Positions 9,055-19,335 of a stretch of 64,000 nucleotides of DNA are shown piece by piece. The position numbers and the translations under genes are program-made. Source of the stretch: Myxococcales bacterium (GTDB lineage: Bacteria; Myxococcota_A; UBA9160; UBA4427); assembly GCA_022563535.1 (NCBI GenBank), contig JADFNE010000007.1:33219-97218 (forward strand), written 5' to 3'. The notes under the pieces are model-generated. The model searched no databases, was not told the origin of the DNA, and saw nothing but the letters and a program-made list of their open reading frames with translations. Position 1 is the first letter of the stretch. Each line of letters starts with the position of its first letter.

Positions 9055-9816
9055 GTGAAACCCGAAATCCTGGAACAGGCGGCACGCACGGCGTGCCTGG
9101 CGAGCGACGCGGCGCGCAAAGAAATCGTCTCGCGCTTTCGCAGCGTATCGATTGAGATCAAAGCCGATGGCTCGCCGGTGACCGAAGCCGATCTCGCCGC
9201 CGAGACCGCCATCCGCAAGATCTTGCGCCGGGCATTTCCGGAGTTTGGGGTCATGGGGGAGGAGTTCGGGACCGAGGGCTCAACAGACGTGCAGTGGATC
9301 GTCGATCCGATCGACGGGACCATCGCCTACGCCCGCGGCATTCCCCTTTACTCGACGATCATCGCGCTGGTCGAGGACGGAGAGCCGGTGCTCGGTCTGA
9401 TCGATCTTCCCGCCCTCGACGAGCGGATCCTCGGCTGGAAAGGCGGCGGCTGCCGCTTGAACGGCCAGCCGGTCAAGGTCTCCGAGGCCAGCGACCTCAG
9501 CCGCGCGCTGATTTCTCACGGCGATGCATTTTTGTTCGACAGAGCCGGTGAAAGGGAAGCCTACGAGCGAATGACCCGAGACATCCCGATGCTTCGGGGC
9601 TATACCGACGCCTTCGGCCACGCCCAGGTGATCTGCGGCGGCGTCGACGCCATGGTGGACATGGATCTCAATCCCTGGGACGCTGCGGCCACCCAGATTC
9701 TCATCCCAGAAGCGGGAGGCCGTTGCGTCTCCCGCACACGACCGGGCAACAAGCTCGATTTGGTATTCGGCAGCGCAGCCCTGGTCGACGAACTTACGGA
9801 CTATTTGAAGAAATGA
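9055..9816 (+). CDS. inositol monophosphatase / histidinol-phosphatase family enzyme
   Basis: This 253-residue Mg-dependent phosphomonoesterase starts at GTG 9055. All three family motifs are intact: MGEEFGTEG, WIVDPIDGTIAYARG and NPWDAAATQILIPEAGG, so unlike the paralogue at 3660-4496 it should be active. The motif context resembles histidinol-phosphate phosphatase HisN and IMPase-like enzymes; substrate cannot be fixed from sequence. Its stop overlaps the start of the acyl-CoA dehydrogenase by 4 bp (ATGA at 9813-9816), so the two are translationally coupled. Confidence 0.88.
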   Translation: MKPEILEQAARTACLASDAARKEIVSRFRSVSIEIKADGSPVTEADLAAETAIRKILRRAFPEFGVMGEEFGTEGSTDVQWIVDPIDGTIAYARGIPLYSTIIALVEDGEPVLGLIDLPALDERILGWKGGGCRLNGQPVKVSEASDLSRALISHGDAFLFDRAGEREAYERMTRDIPMLRGYTDAFGHAQVICGGVDAMVDMDLNPWDAAATQILIPEAGGRCVSRTRPGNKLDLVFGSAALVDELTDYLKK

Positions 9817-11486
9817 CCCAGAACACGACCCCATCTCCGAATTCACAGCCCAGCATTGACGAGGTCAAGAGCCTGCTCGCCGCAGCGACCCGTCTGCTCG
9901 AAGAAGCCGTTTCCCGTGCGAAAGACATCACGGATCGAGGCAAGACCCTCGACGACCACCAGGTCCTGACGTCGCGCATCGCCTATGCGTCGACCGAAGC
10001 GGTCGCAGCCCATCAGGTGCTGAACGACTTCGATACTCTCGCCGCCGACGGAAACAGCAACCCCGAGCGCGAGCGGGTCGCGGTGGCAGCGGTGGGCGAA
10101 TTGGTGACTGGCCTCTACAACCGGCTGTGTGCAGCCGGCATTGATCTCGGTCTCGACGATGCAGCCCTTGAATCGCTGTTTTCGTCGGAAGCCCGGGCGA
10201 TCGTCCGGCGCGCAACCAGCCAGACCGTGATGCGCGCGATCGGCGTCCACGTGTGCGAGACCCGAGGCTCGAACGATCTGCCCATGGACGAACTCCACGA
10301 GCAGGTGCGGGCGCAGGTGCGCGAGTTTGCCCTGAACGAAGTCATGCCCCGGGCCGAACACATCCACCGCACCGACGATCTGGTCCCCGAAGAACTGCTC
10401 GAGGGCATGGCGGAGCTGGGCTTCTTTGGCCTTGCCATTCCCGAAAAATACGGCGGCATCGAGATGGGCAATCTCGCCATGATCCTGACCACGGAAGAAC
10501 TCTCCCGCGCTTCCCTGGCCGGAGCGGGCTCACTCATCACCCGTCCTGAGATCTTGGCCAAGGCGCTGCTCGGCGGCGGGACCGACGAGCAGAAGTCTCA
10601 TTGGCTGCCCAAGCTCGCCTCGGGTGAAATCATGGTGGGGATCGCGGTCACCGAACCCGGCATCGGTAGCGACGTCGCCTCGCTGCGCTGCCGGGCGGAA
10701 CGCGGGACCGTCGACGGCCAGGAGGGCTGGATCCTCAACGGACCCAAGGCCTGGTGCACCTTCGCCGGTCGCGCCGACGTACTCGCCCTGCTCGCCCGCA
10801 CGGACCCCGACCTTTCGAAGGGCCAGAAGGGGCTTTCACTGTTCATCGTCCCCAAGGAGTCGTACCGAGGGCATGAGTTTGAATGTATCCAGCCCGGCGG
10901 AGGTCGCATGGTCGGCAAAGCCGACGCGACACCGGGCTACCGCGGTATGCACTCCTTCACGCTGCAGATCGAGAACTACTTTGTCCCCAACGACCATCTA
11001 GTAGGCGGCGAAGCCCAACTCAACCGGGGTTTCTATCTGCAGATGGCGGGCTTTGGTGCCGGGCGTCTCCAGACCAGTGGACGCGCCTGCGGACTGGCCC
11101 AGGGATCGCTCGAAGAGACCGCGCGCTACGTGGTAGATCGCGAGCAGTTCGGACAGCCGATCTCCGAGTTCCAACTCACCCAGTACACCCTCGGCCGGAT
11201 GGCGGCCCGCATCGCCGGGGCCCGGGCGATCACCTATGCCGCGGCCATCGCCTTCGACGAAGATCCGCGTGCGGCCGGCACCTTGGCCTCCCAGGCAAAG
11301 CTTCTGGCCTGCGACGTCGCCGTCACCGTGAGCCAGGAGGGGCAGGTGCTGCACGGCGGCTGGGGCTACGCCGAGGAGTATCCGATCAGTCGCTACGTGG
11401 TCGATGCCACGGTGCTTCCGATTTTCGAGGGCGTAAAGGCAATTCTCGAACTCAAAGTCATCGGTCGCGCCATTCTCGCGGGGTAG
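9813..11486 (+). CDS. mcd: (2S)-methylsuccinyl-CoA dehydrogenase-like acyl-CoA dehydrogenase
   Basis: This 557-residue FAD enzyme has a roughly 150-residue N-terminal extension ahead of the usual acyl-CoA dehydrogenase fold, as in Mcd of the ethylmalonyl-CoA pathway. Segments typical of that subfamily include VGIAVTEPGIGSDVASL, LNGPKAWCTFAGRADVL, TDPDLSKGQKGLSLFIVPKE, GYRGMHSFTLQIENYFVP and LHGGWGYAEEYPISRYVVD. Mcd oxidises methylsuccinyl-CoA to mesaconyl-CoA and feeds electrons to ETF. The ATG at 9813 overlaps the previous stop. No other ethylmalonyl-CoA gene is in the window, so a related branched acyl-CoA substrate remains possible. Confidence 0.8.
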   Translation: MTQNTTPSPNSQPSIDEVKSLLAAATRLLEEAVSRAKDITDRGKTLDDHQVLTSRIAYASTEAVAAHQVLNDFDTLAADGNSNPERERVAVAAVGELVTGLYNRLCAAGIDLGLDDAALESLFSSEARAIVRRATSQTVMRAIGVHVCETRGSNDLPMDELHEQVRAQVREFALNEVMPRAEHIHRTDDLVPEELLEGMAELGFFGLAIPEKYGGIEMGNLAMILTTEELSRASLAGAGSLITRPEILAKALLGGGTDEQKSHWLPKLASGEIMVGIAVTEPGIGSDVASLRCRAERGTVDGQEGWILNGPKAWCTFAGRADVLALLARTDPDLSKGQKGLSLFIVPKESYRGHEFECIQPGGGRMVGKADATPGYRGMHSFTLQIENYFVPNDHLVGGEAQLNRGFYLQMAGFGAGRLQTSGRACGLAQGSLEETARYVVDREQFGQPISEFQLTQYTLGRMAARIAGARAITYAAAIAFDEDPRAAGTLASQAKLLACDVAVTVSQEGQVLHGGWGYAEEYPISRYVVDATVLPIFEGVKAILELKVIGRAILAG

Positions 11487-11522
11487 CTCGCGGGGTAGCC
11501 GGTGGGGGCGAGAAGGGTGCCG

Positions 11523-12830
11523 TCAGGCGCCACTTCCGAAAAACGCTTCCATCACGTCCACCATCGGTTCGACATCGGCGGTGCCCGCCATCTCGCGACA
11601 CGAGTGCATCGAGAGCATCGGGTTTCCGACGTCGACCGTGGGGATGCCGAGCTTCGATGCGGTGATGGGACCGATCGTGGAACCACACGCGAGGTCGCTG
11701 CGCGAGACGAAGTACTGGGGCGTGATCCCCTTCTCCTCGCACAGATCTACGAATGTGGCCGAGGTCACGGCGTCGGTCGCGTAAGCCTGGTTGTTGTTGA
11801 TCTTGATCACCGGTCCTTTGCCAACCACCGGTCGGTGGCTCGATTCGTGGCGATCGGAATAGTTGGGGTGTACCGCGTGCGCCATATCGGCAGAAATCAA
11901 GATTGAATTTGCCAGCGCCCGGGACAGTCCTTGGGGCTCTCCGCCCTTGACCCCCGCCACGATCCGATCGAGGGAGTCGACCAGGAAGGGACCTGCGGCG
12001 CCGGTCGCGCTGCGGCTCCCCACTTCTTCGTGGTCGTAGAGGACCACGACTCGAGTGTACCCGGGCAGGTTGCCGTCCCCGGTGCCGAGCAGCGCCGAAA
12101 CTGCGGCGTGACAGGAAGCGAGATTGTCGAGCCTGGAGGCATGAATGAACTCTCCCCTGAACCCCGAGACACTGGCGGGCTGGATGTCGTAGGCCATCAG
12201 GTCCATGCCGAGAATTTTGTCCGGGGACACTTCGGCCAACTCCTGAGCGCGCAATTCCGTCGCGACCAGATCCCGCAGCTTCGGCCCGCCGTCGAGTCCG
12301 GAAATGGGGACCAGGTGTTTTTGCGCGTTGAGCTTGAGGCCCTCTTGTTTGACCTCGCGGTTGAGGTGAATGGCGAGATTGGGAACCCGCAGCAGCGGGC
12401 GGGCAAAGTCGAGCAAGACCACGCGCGGGCCATCGGGGCCCCGGACCACGACGCGCCCGGCAAGGGACAGATCGCGATCGAGCCAGGTGTGGAGCAGCAC
12501 CCCGCCATAGGGTTCCACGGCCAGCTGTTTGTAGCCGTGGGCGGCGACGTCCGGGAGCGGCTTCAGTCTCAGATTTGGGGAATCGGTATGGGCACCGATG
12601 ATGCGGAAGCCACCCTTGGCGGGCATCGCGGTCCCAATGTGGAAAGCCACCATGCTGCCGTCCCCGCGCACGACATAGCACCGGCTTCCAGGTACGAGAT
12701 CCCATACCGCAGGTTCCTCGAGACGCACGAACCCGGCACCTCTTAGCTGGCGCTCGGTTTCGGCCACCGCGTGATAGGGCGACGGCGATCGATCGATAAA
12801 TGCGAGTAAATCGGCAACGAGATCTCTCAT
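11523..12830 (-). CDS. M18 family aspartyl aminopeptidase
   Basis: This 435-residue zinc aminopeptidase removes N-terminal (usually acidic) residues in the cytoplasm. The dinuclear-site motifs are visible: GAHTDSPNLRLKP, VLYDHEEVGSRSATGA and ISADMAHAVHPNY, and near the C-terminus PMLSMHSCREMAG. The ATG at 12830 gives the normal length; a longer frame further upstream overlaps the divergent surE gene and is not used. It converges on mcd and diverges from surE with a 61-bp gap, which must contain both promoters. Confidence 0.93.
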   Translation of the reverse strand: MRDLVADLLAFIDRSPSPYHAVAETERQLRGAGFVRLEEPAVWDLVPGSRCYVVRGDGSMVAFHIGTAMPAKGGFRIIGAHTDSPNLRLKPLPDVAAHGYKQLAVEPYGGVLLHTWLDRDLSLAGRVVVRGPDGPRVVLLDFARPLLRVPNLAIHLNREVKQEGLKLNAQKHLVPISGLDGGPKLRDLVATELRAQELAEVSPDKILGMDLMAYDIQPASVSGFRGEFIHASRLDNLASCHAAVSALLGTGDGNLPGYTRVVVLYDHEEVGSRSATGAAGPFLVDSLDRIVAGVKGGEPQGLSRALANSILISADMAHAVHPNYSDRHESSHRPVVGKGPVIKINNNQAYATDAVTSATFVDLCEEKGITPQYFVSRSDLACGSTIGPITASKLGIPTVDVGNPMLSMHSCREMAGTADVEPMVDVMEAFFGSGA

Positions 12831-12891
12831 GTCCGCATCATAGCTGGGCTTCGAGCCCACCGCGTGCGGTACAGACGCTACTCTGCGGGCC

Positions 12892-13710
12892 ATGACGACA
12901 ACCCTGCTACTCACCAACGACGACGGCGTGACATCTCCCGCGTTGATCCCGCTGATTCGGGCGCTCGAAGGAATCGAAGACGTCGGGATCGTCAATACCC
13001 TGGTGCCCGACTGCGAACGGAGCTGGATTTCGAAGGCGGTGACGCGCTTCGAGGACATCAAGGTGTTCACCCGCAAAGCAAGCGAGGGTGAGCCGCGCAT
13101 CATGACCTCGACCGGAACTCCGGCCGACTGCGCCAACCTCGGCATTCACACCGTGTTCGACGAGCGACCCGATCTCGTGGTCGCCGGCATCAACATCGGA
13201 TTGAACCACGGCCTGGCTTTTGTGATGAGCAGTGGCACGGTGGGCGCCGCCACCGAAGGGGTCATTGCGGGACTGCCGGCCATCGCCTTCTCGATCGGTG
13301 TGCGGGGAGGCCATGTTGCCTTCACTGAGTATGCGAGGTCGGTCGAGGGCAAGGAACTCTGGCAGCGCAGCGCAGAGGTGGCTGCGGACATCGTACGCGG
13401 CGTGCTCGCCCAGGGACTACCGCCCGGCGTCGATCTGTTGAATGTGAACTTTCCTCGAGAGGTATCGCTGGCGACACCGAGGGTCGTGACCGAGATCGCC
13501 CAGGTGGGCTACGACGCCTTGTTCAAGCTACGCGAGGGACCTGTCTACACCGGCGACTACCAGGGCTTGAAAGAACGCCGACCGAGCGACGCCCAAACCG
13601 ATCTGGCGATCGTGAGTGAAGGGAGGGTTTCGATCACGCCCTTGAGGCTGTTCCAGGCGGTGCCGATCGATGCCGCCCTGCGCGAAGCGCTGGGGTCCGG
13701 TCCCGGCTAA
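12892..13710 (+). CDS. surE: 5'/3'-nucleotidase SurE
   Basis: This 272-residue metal-dependent nucleoside-monophosphate phosphatase is a stationary-phase survival protein in many bacteria. The N-terminus LLLTNDDGVTSPALIPLI carries the Asp-Asp metal ligands; STGTPADCANLG, AGINIGLNHG and MSSGTVGAATEG complete the active site. The length is near the family norm (about 250-270). It ends 4 bp into the convergent small exported protein gene. Confidence 0.95.
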   Translation: MTTTLLLTNDDGVTSPALIPLIRALEGIEDVGIVNTLVPDCERSWISKAVTRFEDIKVFTRKASEGEPRIMTSTGTPADCANLGIHTVFDERPDLVVAGINIGLNHGLAFVMSSGTVGAATEGVIAGLPAIAFSIGVRGGHVAFTEYARSVEGKELWQRSAEVAADIVRGVLAQGLPPGVDLLNVNFPREVSLATPRVVTEIAQVGYDALFKLREGPVYTGDYQGLKERRPSDAQTDLAIVSEGRVSITPLRLFQAVPIDAALREALGSGPG

Positions 13711-14066
13711 AACCTGAACTCGACCATCACGATCGAATTGCGCTTGCCGGGACTCTTCAGGCGTACGACCAGATCTTCTTTGAGGAGCTTGATCTCGCGG
13801 CTCACGTTCAGGATGACGAAGTTACGAGCGCGGTAGAGACCCGGGCGAAACTCCGCTGCCGCCAGGCCCTCGGATGCGATCAGCCCGCTGGCGTGTTGCG
13901 TGGCCGCGTTGGCTGCGTTGGGTTGATAGGACGCCAGCGAGAAATAGGCGGCCGGAACAACGTCGTGATTGGCGGCGGCTGGGGTGGCAGACAATCCCGC
14001 GAAGACCGCGACAGCGAGCGCGGCTGCGAGATGCTTCCCTAGTCTTGTCGACCTGCTGACTTCCAT
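13707..14066 (-). CDS. small exported hypothetical protein
   Basis: The ATG at 14066 gives 119 residues with a clear signal peptide: a basic start (EVSRSTRLGKHLAAALAVAV) and an Ala-x-Ala cleavage region near TPAAANHD. The mature part is short, has no Cys, and ends in a beta-rich segment (NSIVMVEFRF). AGGA lies about 10 nt before the start. I do not recognise the family. Its 3' end overlaps surE by 4 bp in a convergent arrangement. About 250 bp upstream is AT-rich (near 14185-14215), which could hold its promoter. Confidence 0.55.
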   Translation of the reverse strand: MEVSRSTRLGKHLAAALAVAVFAGLSATPAAANHDVVPAAYFSLASYQPNAANAATQHASGLIASEGLAAAEFRPGLYRARNFVILNVSREIKLLKEDLVVRLKSPGKRNSIVMVEFRF

Positions 14067-14312
14067 CGAATCGGTGTCCTCGTTCCCCTCGCACCGCCCT
14101 CCCGCGGGAATGATCAACCTCTTTCGTCCGTACTGTGGGGTAATCACTGCAACCGCTATGCCATTACCTGATCGACCATATAGACGTAAATCATTAATTT
14201 TAAAAGGTTTTTTAATCCCCGGGGTTACCGGAACCCGTGGGAAGTCGACCAGTCGTGCGTAAGAGGGAAACAAATTACACACCGGCAAATCCCTGCGGGA
14301 TGTTGCAGCCTG

Positions 14313-14885
14313 CTAGTCCCGAGGCAGAGACGCGAGCAGCGAATGGGCCTTGGTATTCATCCGCAGCATGCTCTCGTCGTCGAGCATGTCGGGCAGTGAG
14401 CCGATGGGGAACCAGCGCAGGTCCAGCGACTCGTCGCTGACGACCAACTCTTGACCGGGTTCGGCGATCAGCAGGTAGCGAATGTCGTGGTGCTCGTGGG
14501 CGGGTTCGTTTTTGTGCGCGGGAATCAGGTGGACGTCGACGTCGAGCGGAACCGCCAACTCGTCCGGACCCACGACCCGGAACTGCTGCATTCCCGACTC
14601 CTCACGGGCTTCGCGCAGGGCGACGTCGAGCACACAGGGTTCACCGTCCGCGTGTCCCCCGAGTTGAAGCCAGAGACCGAGCTTGCGGTGATGGGTGAGC
14701 AAAACTCGCTCGAGATCGTGGGAGACAATCCAGCTCGAAGCCGTGATGTGCCCGGGCAGACAATCGCGATCGAAACACCTCTCGTTGGCGATGACGAGGC
14801 TGCGGATCTTCTCCACTACGACTGATTCTTCGGGGGCTCCCCGCTGATATACGTCGAGAAGATCGAGCAGGGGTCTGCGGTGCAT
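14313..14885 (-). CDS. Nudix hydrolase
   Basis: This 190-residue pyrophosphohydrolase has a perfect Nudix box at about residues 77-99: GGHADGEPCVLDVALREA followed by REESG, so the catalytic Glu residues are present. The ATG at 14885 is preferred because GGAG sits about 7 nt upstream. A C-terminal DLRWFPIGSLPDM segment is typical of the fold. The substrate (nucleotide or phosphorylated metabolite) cannot be told. It is divergent from glnE with a 121-bp gap. Confidence 0.9.
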   Translation of the reverse strand: MHRRPLLDLLDVYQRGAPEESVVVEKIRSLVIANERCFDRDCLPGHITASSWIVSHDLERVLLTHHRKLGLWLQLGGHADGEPCVLDVALREAREESGMQQFRVVGPDELAVPLDVDVHLIPAHKNEPAHEHHDIRYLLIAEPGQELVVSDESLDLRWFPIGSLPDMLDDESMLRMNTKAHSLLASLPRD

Positions 14886-15006
14886 CACATTTCTCCGCGG
14901 AGTCTTTTGCTTTCACGCCACACGGCTCGAGGTCGGCCACACAGTAAGAGACGGGCCACTCAAATGCCCGCTCGGAAGCCGTTCACGACTGGGCTAGTTT
15001 CATCGC

Positions 15007-17982
15007 GTGGCCGACAGCCCGATCAGCTATGCGGCGCGTTTTGAATCCCAGGGCGGCCTCAACGCCGAGGGGTGCGAGTGGCTCGAAACCGTAGCCCGCG
15101 CTCTCGACGACGCGCCCCAGGTCGATCAGGCGAAAAACCTCGCCGCCAAGCTTCTCGATCAAGCCGATCCCACGGCCTTGCTCCCGCGAGCGGAGGCGGA
15201 CCCCGCGAAGCTCGGGCGTATTTTGTATGCGCTGTGCGGAATTGCCCCGTTTTTCGCCAACGTTCTCGGGCGGCATCCCGAACTTCTGATCCATCTGCTC
15301 GATGACGACCTCACAACGCACCCGCAGCCCCAAGAACTCGAGCAGCGACTCGATGCTCTGCTCGATCAACCCGGCGACCACGACCCCGCCGAACGGTTGC
15401 GTATTTTCAAATACCGCGAACTCGCCCGCATCACCGTACGCGACTGCTGCTCCGACTGGGTCCCGCTCGCCCGCAGCGAAGTCACCCTGCTCGACCTGAG
15501 CCAACTCGCAGATGTGATCCTCGATCGCGCTTTGTTCATGGCAGAGGCACGCGTCGGCGTGCAACTCGAGCCTCCGGCCTACCGCGATCCCGAAGGCCTT
15601 CTGCATCCGCTTCGCTTCTGTGTCCTCGCGCTCGGCAAGCTCGGCGCCGGGGAGCTCAACTACTCGTCTGATGTCGATCTCGTCTATGTCTGTGACGCCG
15701 CTCCCCCGGGCGAAACCCTCGAGGGCAGCGAACCGACGATCTACTTCGATCGCCTGGCCCAGGAGTTTGGCAACCTCGTCAGCGCAAACATGCAGGAGGG
15801 ATTTCTTTACCGGGTCGATCTCGAACTCAGACCCCACGGCACCCAGGGTGCGTTGGTCGTGACCGACGAAGCGCTCGTGTCCTATTACGAATCGTGGGCA
15901 CACACCTGGGAAAAAGCAGCGTTCGTGAAGGCCAGACCGGTGGCGGGCGCCGTGGCATTGGGCTGGCACGCGATCCTTTCGGCCGCCCCGGCAATCTACA
16001 ACGCCACCCTGAACTACCGGATCGCAGACGGCATTCGCGACCTCAAGCACAAGATCCAGAGTGCTCGGGGCGGGGAGTCCGATGCCTTCGACGTCAAGAT
16101 CGACCCGGGCGGCATCCGCGACGTCGAGTTCATCGCCCAGGCACTCCAGCTACTCCACGGAGGTCGCATCCTGCAACTGCGGGATCGATCGACCCAGGGC
16201 GCCCTGCGCAACCTGGAAGCCGTCGGCCTGCTCAATCCGGAAACTGCTGTCGAACTCCACGACACCTATCTCTTCTTGCGCCGGATCGAAAACCGGCTGC
16301 AGATGGAGGGAGAACGTCAGCTTCACCGAGTGCCCACGTCCGAGAACGGCTTCAAGCGACTCGCGCGCGCGATGAATTATCTCGAAGAAGACGCAGCGGA
16401 ACAGCTCCAGCGGGAAATCGACCGGCGAAGAACCTTCTTGCGGGGTCTGGCCACGGATTCGGTCGGCGAAGGAAACCGGGAACGGGTGCAGGAGTTGTTC
16501 GAGCGCGCGGTTCCCGAACTTTTCGAATTTGATTTGATGCGGGATCTCATCGCCGAACTCGTCAGCCGCTTTTCCTCGGCGATAGACGAATGCGCGGATT
16601 CCGACCGCGCGCTCAACAACCTCGACCGGTTTCTTGCCGGCACGGGCAGGCGGCGTTTCTACTTCGAGTTGCTGCTCGATCGCCCCGAACTCGTTCCCCG
16701 GCTGACCGCCTTGTTCGGGGCATCGAACTTTTTGTCGAACTACCTCGCCCGCTATCCCCGACTGATCGAGCCCCTGTTTCAGGATCCCAACACACTGCTG
16801 TTCGATCGCACACAGCTTGCGCTGGACTACGCAAACGTCGCCGCCCAGTCCAGCTCGAAAGACGGCGGAGACGATCTCGAAGAACAGCTCGATACCCTGC
16901 GCCTCTTTCATCATCGCCACACCTTCAACGTGGCCCTGATCGATCTCGCCAAAAAGGCCCAACGCTACGAGACCGAACGCGCGCTCAGCGAGATTGCCGA
17001 AGTGTGTATCGAAGAAGCCCTGAAGCTCAGCAAACTGCAACTGGCAGCGAGCCGGAGCGACGCCAGCGCGACGTCGAAACAGGGTGAGTTCTTGGTCGTG
17101 GGCATGGGCAAACTCGCGAGTTTCGAACTCACCTATGGCAGTGACCTCGACCTGATCTTCATCTACACGCGCGCCGAGGGAGCCACGATTTCCGAGGCCT
17201 CGGCCCAGGACTACTACGTGCGGCTGGCCCAACGCTTCATCTCGGCGCTGCAAACCCCGACCGCGCTCGGCTCGTGCTATCAGGTCGATGCTCGACTGCG
17301 TCCCAGCGGCAACCAGGGCCTGCTCGTGTGTTCGCTGCAGGCCTATACGCGTTATCACGCCGAACAAGCGGCGACGTGGGAGCGACAGGCATTGCTGCGC
17401 GCACGCCCGGTCGCCGGTAGCGAAGAACTCGCCGAGCGTTATCGCGAGTTGCGTCGGGACATCCTCGCCAAGCCCAACCCGGAGCACCTGGCCAGTGAGA
17501 TCCATCAATTGCGCACCCGCATGGAATCAGAACTCGCTCGCGAAACGAATCGGCTGCGGGATTACAAAACCGGCCGCGGTGGTTCCCTCGACATTGAATG
17601 CGCCGTTCAGTACCTGCAGCTACTACACGCTGGCGACTACCCCGAACTGCTCGAAGTCACCACCCTCGATATCCAGCGCGGAAATCTCCAGCGTCTACGG
17701 CTGATCGATTCCAAGACCGCGCGCACCCTGAAAGACGGTTGGGAATTTTTGCAGGAACTGGGCAGTCGGCTGCGGATCGTAGAGAACCGCTCGATCTCGA
17801 GTTTGGACGTCGAACACGGCGACCTCGACGCGATCGCTCGCCAACTCGGTTACACCGAAACAGGCAGCGAAGGCGGAGCGCGACGCGCCCTGCAGAAGGA
17901 CTACCGGGACATCACCGAGCGCATCCGGAGCTGCTACCTCGAGATCATGGGCATCGATCCCGAAAGCGACACAGCGAACTGA
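15007..17982 (+). CDS. glnE: bifunctional glutamine synthetase adenylyltransferase/deadenylase
   Basis: This 991-residue protein adenylylates and deadenylylates glutamine synthetase in response to nitrogen status (PII). Two nucleotidyltransferase modules are visible: the N-terminal one with YSSDVDLVYVCD, and the C-terminal one with LTYGSDLDLIFIYT, each followed by an LRPxG motif (LELRPHGTQG; DARLRPSGNQG) and helical GlnE/GlnD-type domains with RDVEFIAQALQL and LDIECAVQYLQL. Start is GTG 15007. Length matches E. coli GlnE (about 946) closely. With the sigma-54 amt promoter at 34.9 kb it points to Ntr-type nitrogen control. Confidence 0.95.
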   Translation: MADSPISYAARFESQGGLNAEGCEWLETVARALDDAPQVDQAKNLAAKLLDQADPTALLPRAEADPAKLGRILYALCGIAPFFANVLGRHPELLIHLLDDDLTTHPQPQELEQRLDALLDQPGDHDPAERLRIFKYRELARITVRDCCSDWVPLARSEVTLLDLSQLADVILDRALFMAEARVGVQLEPPAYRDPEGLLHPLRFCVLALGKLGAGELNYSSDVDLVYVCDAAPPGETLEGSEPTIYFDRLAQEFGNLVSANMQEGFLYRVDLELRPHGTQGALVVTDEALVSYYESWAHTWEKAAFVKARPVAGAVALGWHAILSAAPAIYNATLNYRIADGIRDLKHKIQSARGGESDAFDVKIDPGGIRDVEFIAQALQLLHGGRILQLRDRSTQGALRNLEAVGLLNPETAVELHDTYLFLRRIENRLQMEGERQLHRVPTSENGFKRLARAMNYLEEDAAEQLQREIDRRRTFLRGLATDSVGEGNRERVQELFERAVPELFEFDLMRDLIAELVSRFSSAIDECADSDRALNNLDRFLAGTGRRRFYFELLLDRPELVPRLTALFGASNFLSNYLARYPRLIEPLFQDPNTLLFDRTQLALDYANVAAQSSSKDGGDDLEEQLDTLRLFHHRHTFNVALIDLAKKAQRYETERALSEIAEVCIEEALKLSKLQLAASRSDASATSKQGEFLVVGMGKLASFELTYGSDLDLIFIYTRAEGATISEASAQDYYVRLAQRFISALQTPTALGSCYQVDARLRPSGNQGLLVCSLQAYTRYHAEQAATWERQALLRARPVAGSEELAERYRELRRDILAKPNPEHLASEIHQLRTRMESELARETNRLRDYKTGRGGSLDIECAVQYLQLLHAGDYPELLEVTTLDIQRGNLQRLRLIDSKTARTLKDGWEFLQELGSRLRIVENRSISSLDVEHGDLDAIARQLGYTETGSEGGARRALQKDYRDITERIRSCYLEIMGIDPESDTAN

Positions 17983-19335
17983 TCAGCGCGGCGTACGCAT
18001 GGTGACGAACTCTTCCGCCGAGGTCGGGTGAACGCCGATCGTCGCGTCGAATTGCGCCTTGGTCGCGCCGCACTTCAACGCCACAGCGAACCCCTGCACG
18101 ATTTCCCCCGCCTCCGGTCCCACCATATGGAGCCCCACCACGCGATCTGTTTTGCGATCCACGATCAGCTTCATGTAGGTCTTTTCTTCGCCCTTGGTGA
18201 GCGTGTGCTTGAGCGCTCGAAAGCTCGACTCGAAGACATCGATCTCCGCGTATTCCTCCCGGGCCTGGGCTTCGGTCAAGCCGACGGTTCCGATCGGAGG
18301 CTGGCAGAAAACCGCCGCGGGGACATCTCGGTGGACCGGCATCATGGGCGTGTCGTTGAACAGCGTATTGGCGAGACATACCCCTTCGTGAATCGCCACC
18401 GGGGTGAGGTTGATGCGGTTGGTGACGTCGCCGACTGCGTAAATATTCGGAACCGAGGAGCGCGAGTATTCGTCGACTGCGATGGCACCCTTTGCATCGA
18501 GTTCGACGCCGACGTTCTCGAGGCCCAGCTTCGCAGTGAGTGGGGCGCGACCGGTTGCGTACAGGATCTGGTCCACCTCGAGTTCCGTGCCGTCGGTCAG
18601 CGCCGCACGCAATCCGCCCTCGACCTTTTCGATCGACTCGACGTTCACTTCGAAGCGCAAGTCGATCCCGTGTTTTCGGGTTTCGGTTGCAATATGAGCG
18701 CGCACGTCGTCGTCAAAACCGCGCAAGAACAAAGGACCTCGATAGACCTGAACCACATCGCTTCCCAGGCCGTTGAAGATGCCCGCGAACTCGATTGCGA
18801 TGTAGCCGCCGCCCACGATCAACACGCGCTGGGGCTGCTCTTCGAGAAAGAACACCTCGTTCGAGCTGATCGCGTGTTCGATCCCGGGGAGTTCGGGCAG
18901 CCGTGGCCAGCTCCCGGTTGCAATCAGGATGGATTCGGTCGAATACGTCTTGCCCGCGACCTCGACCGTGTGGGGATCGATGATCGTCGCATGACCTTCG
19001 ACGTGTCCGACGCCAGCGCCATCGAGCAGTCCGTCGTAGATTCCGTTCAATCGTTCGATTTCGACGTTCTTGTTCTCGATCAGGGTTGGCCAGTCGAAAC
19101 TCGAGGCCCCCACCCTCCAACCAAAGCCGCGCTCGGCGTCGCGAAAGTCCTCGGCGAAGTGTGAAGCGTAGACGAGAAGCTTTTTCGGAATGCAACCGAC
19201 ATTGACGCAGGTGCCGCCCAGATAGCGTTCCTCGGCAACCGCCACCCGCGCGCCGAAGTCGGCGGAAAACCGCGCCGCCCGAACGCCTCCCGAACCCGCT
19301 CCGATGACGAATAGATTCAGCTCACGATCGGCCAT
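17983..19335 (-). CDS. gor: glutathione-disulfide reductase
   Basis: This 450-residue FAD/NADPH oxidoreductase keeps glutathione reduced. It has the FAD fold [17 protein letters not shown], the redox-active disulfide [15 protein letters not shown], the NADPH fold [12 protein letters not shown] with YRG next to it, the second FAD motif [16 protein letters not shown], and the C-terminal proton-relay segment [14 protein letters not shown]. Length matches the family. The stop codon abuts the glnE stop in convergent orientation with no gap. Confidence 0.92.
   Translation of the reverse strand: MADRELNLFVIGAGSGGVRAARFSADFGARVAVAEERYLGGTCVNVGCIPKKLLVYASHFAEDFRDAERGFGWRVGASSFDWPTLIENKNVEIERLNGIYDGLLDGAGVGHVEGHATIIDPHTVEVAGKTYSTESILIATGSWPRLPELPGIEHAISSNEVFFLEEQPQRVLIVGGGYIAIEFAGIFNGLGSDVVQVYRGPLFLRGFDDDVRAHIATETRKHGIDLRFEVNVESIEKVEGGLRAALTDGTELEVDQILYATGRAPLTAKLGLENVGVELDAKGAIAVDEYSRSSVPNIYAVGDVTNRINLTPVAIHEGVCLANTLFNDTPMMPVHRDVPAAVFCQPPIGTVGLTEAQAREEYAEIDVFESSFRALKHTLTKGEEKTYMKLIVDRKTDRVVGLHMVGPEAGEIVQGFAVALKCGATKAQFDATIGVHPTSAEEFVTMRTPR

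Noticed and set aside
12831..13145. Longer N-terminus for the M18 aminopeptidase
   Set aside because: It would overlap the divergent surE gene by about 250 bp and adds residues not found in the family; the ATG at 12830 gives the normal start.
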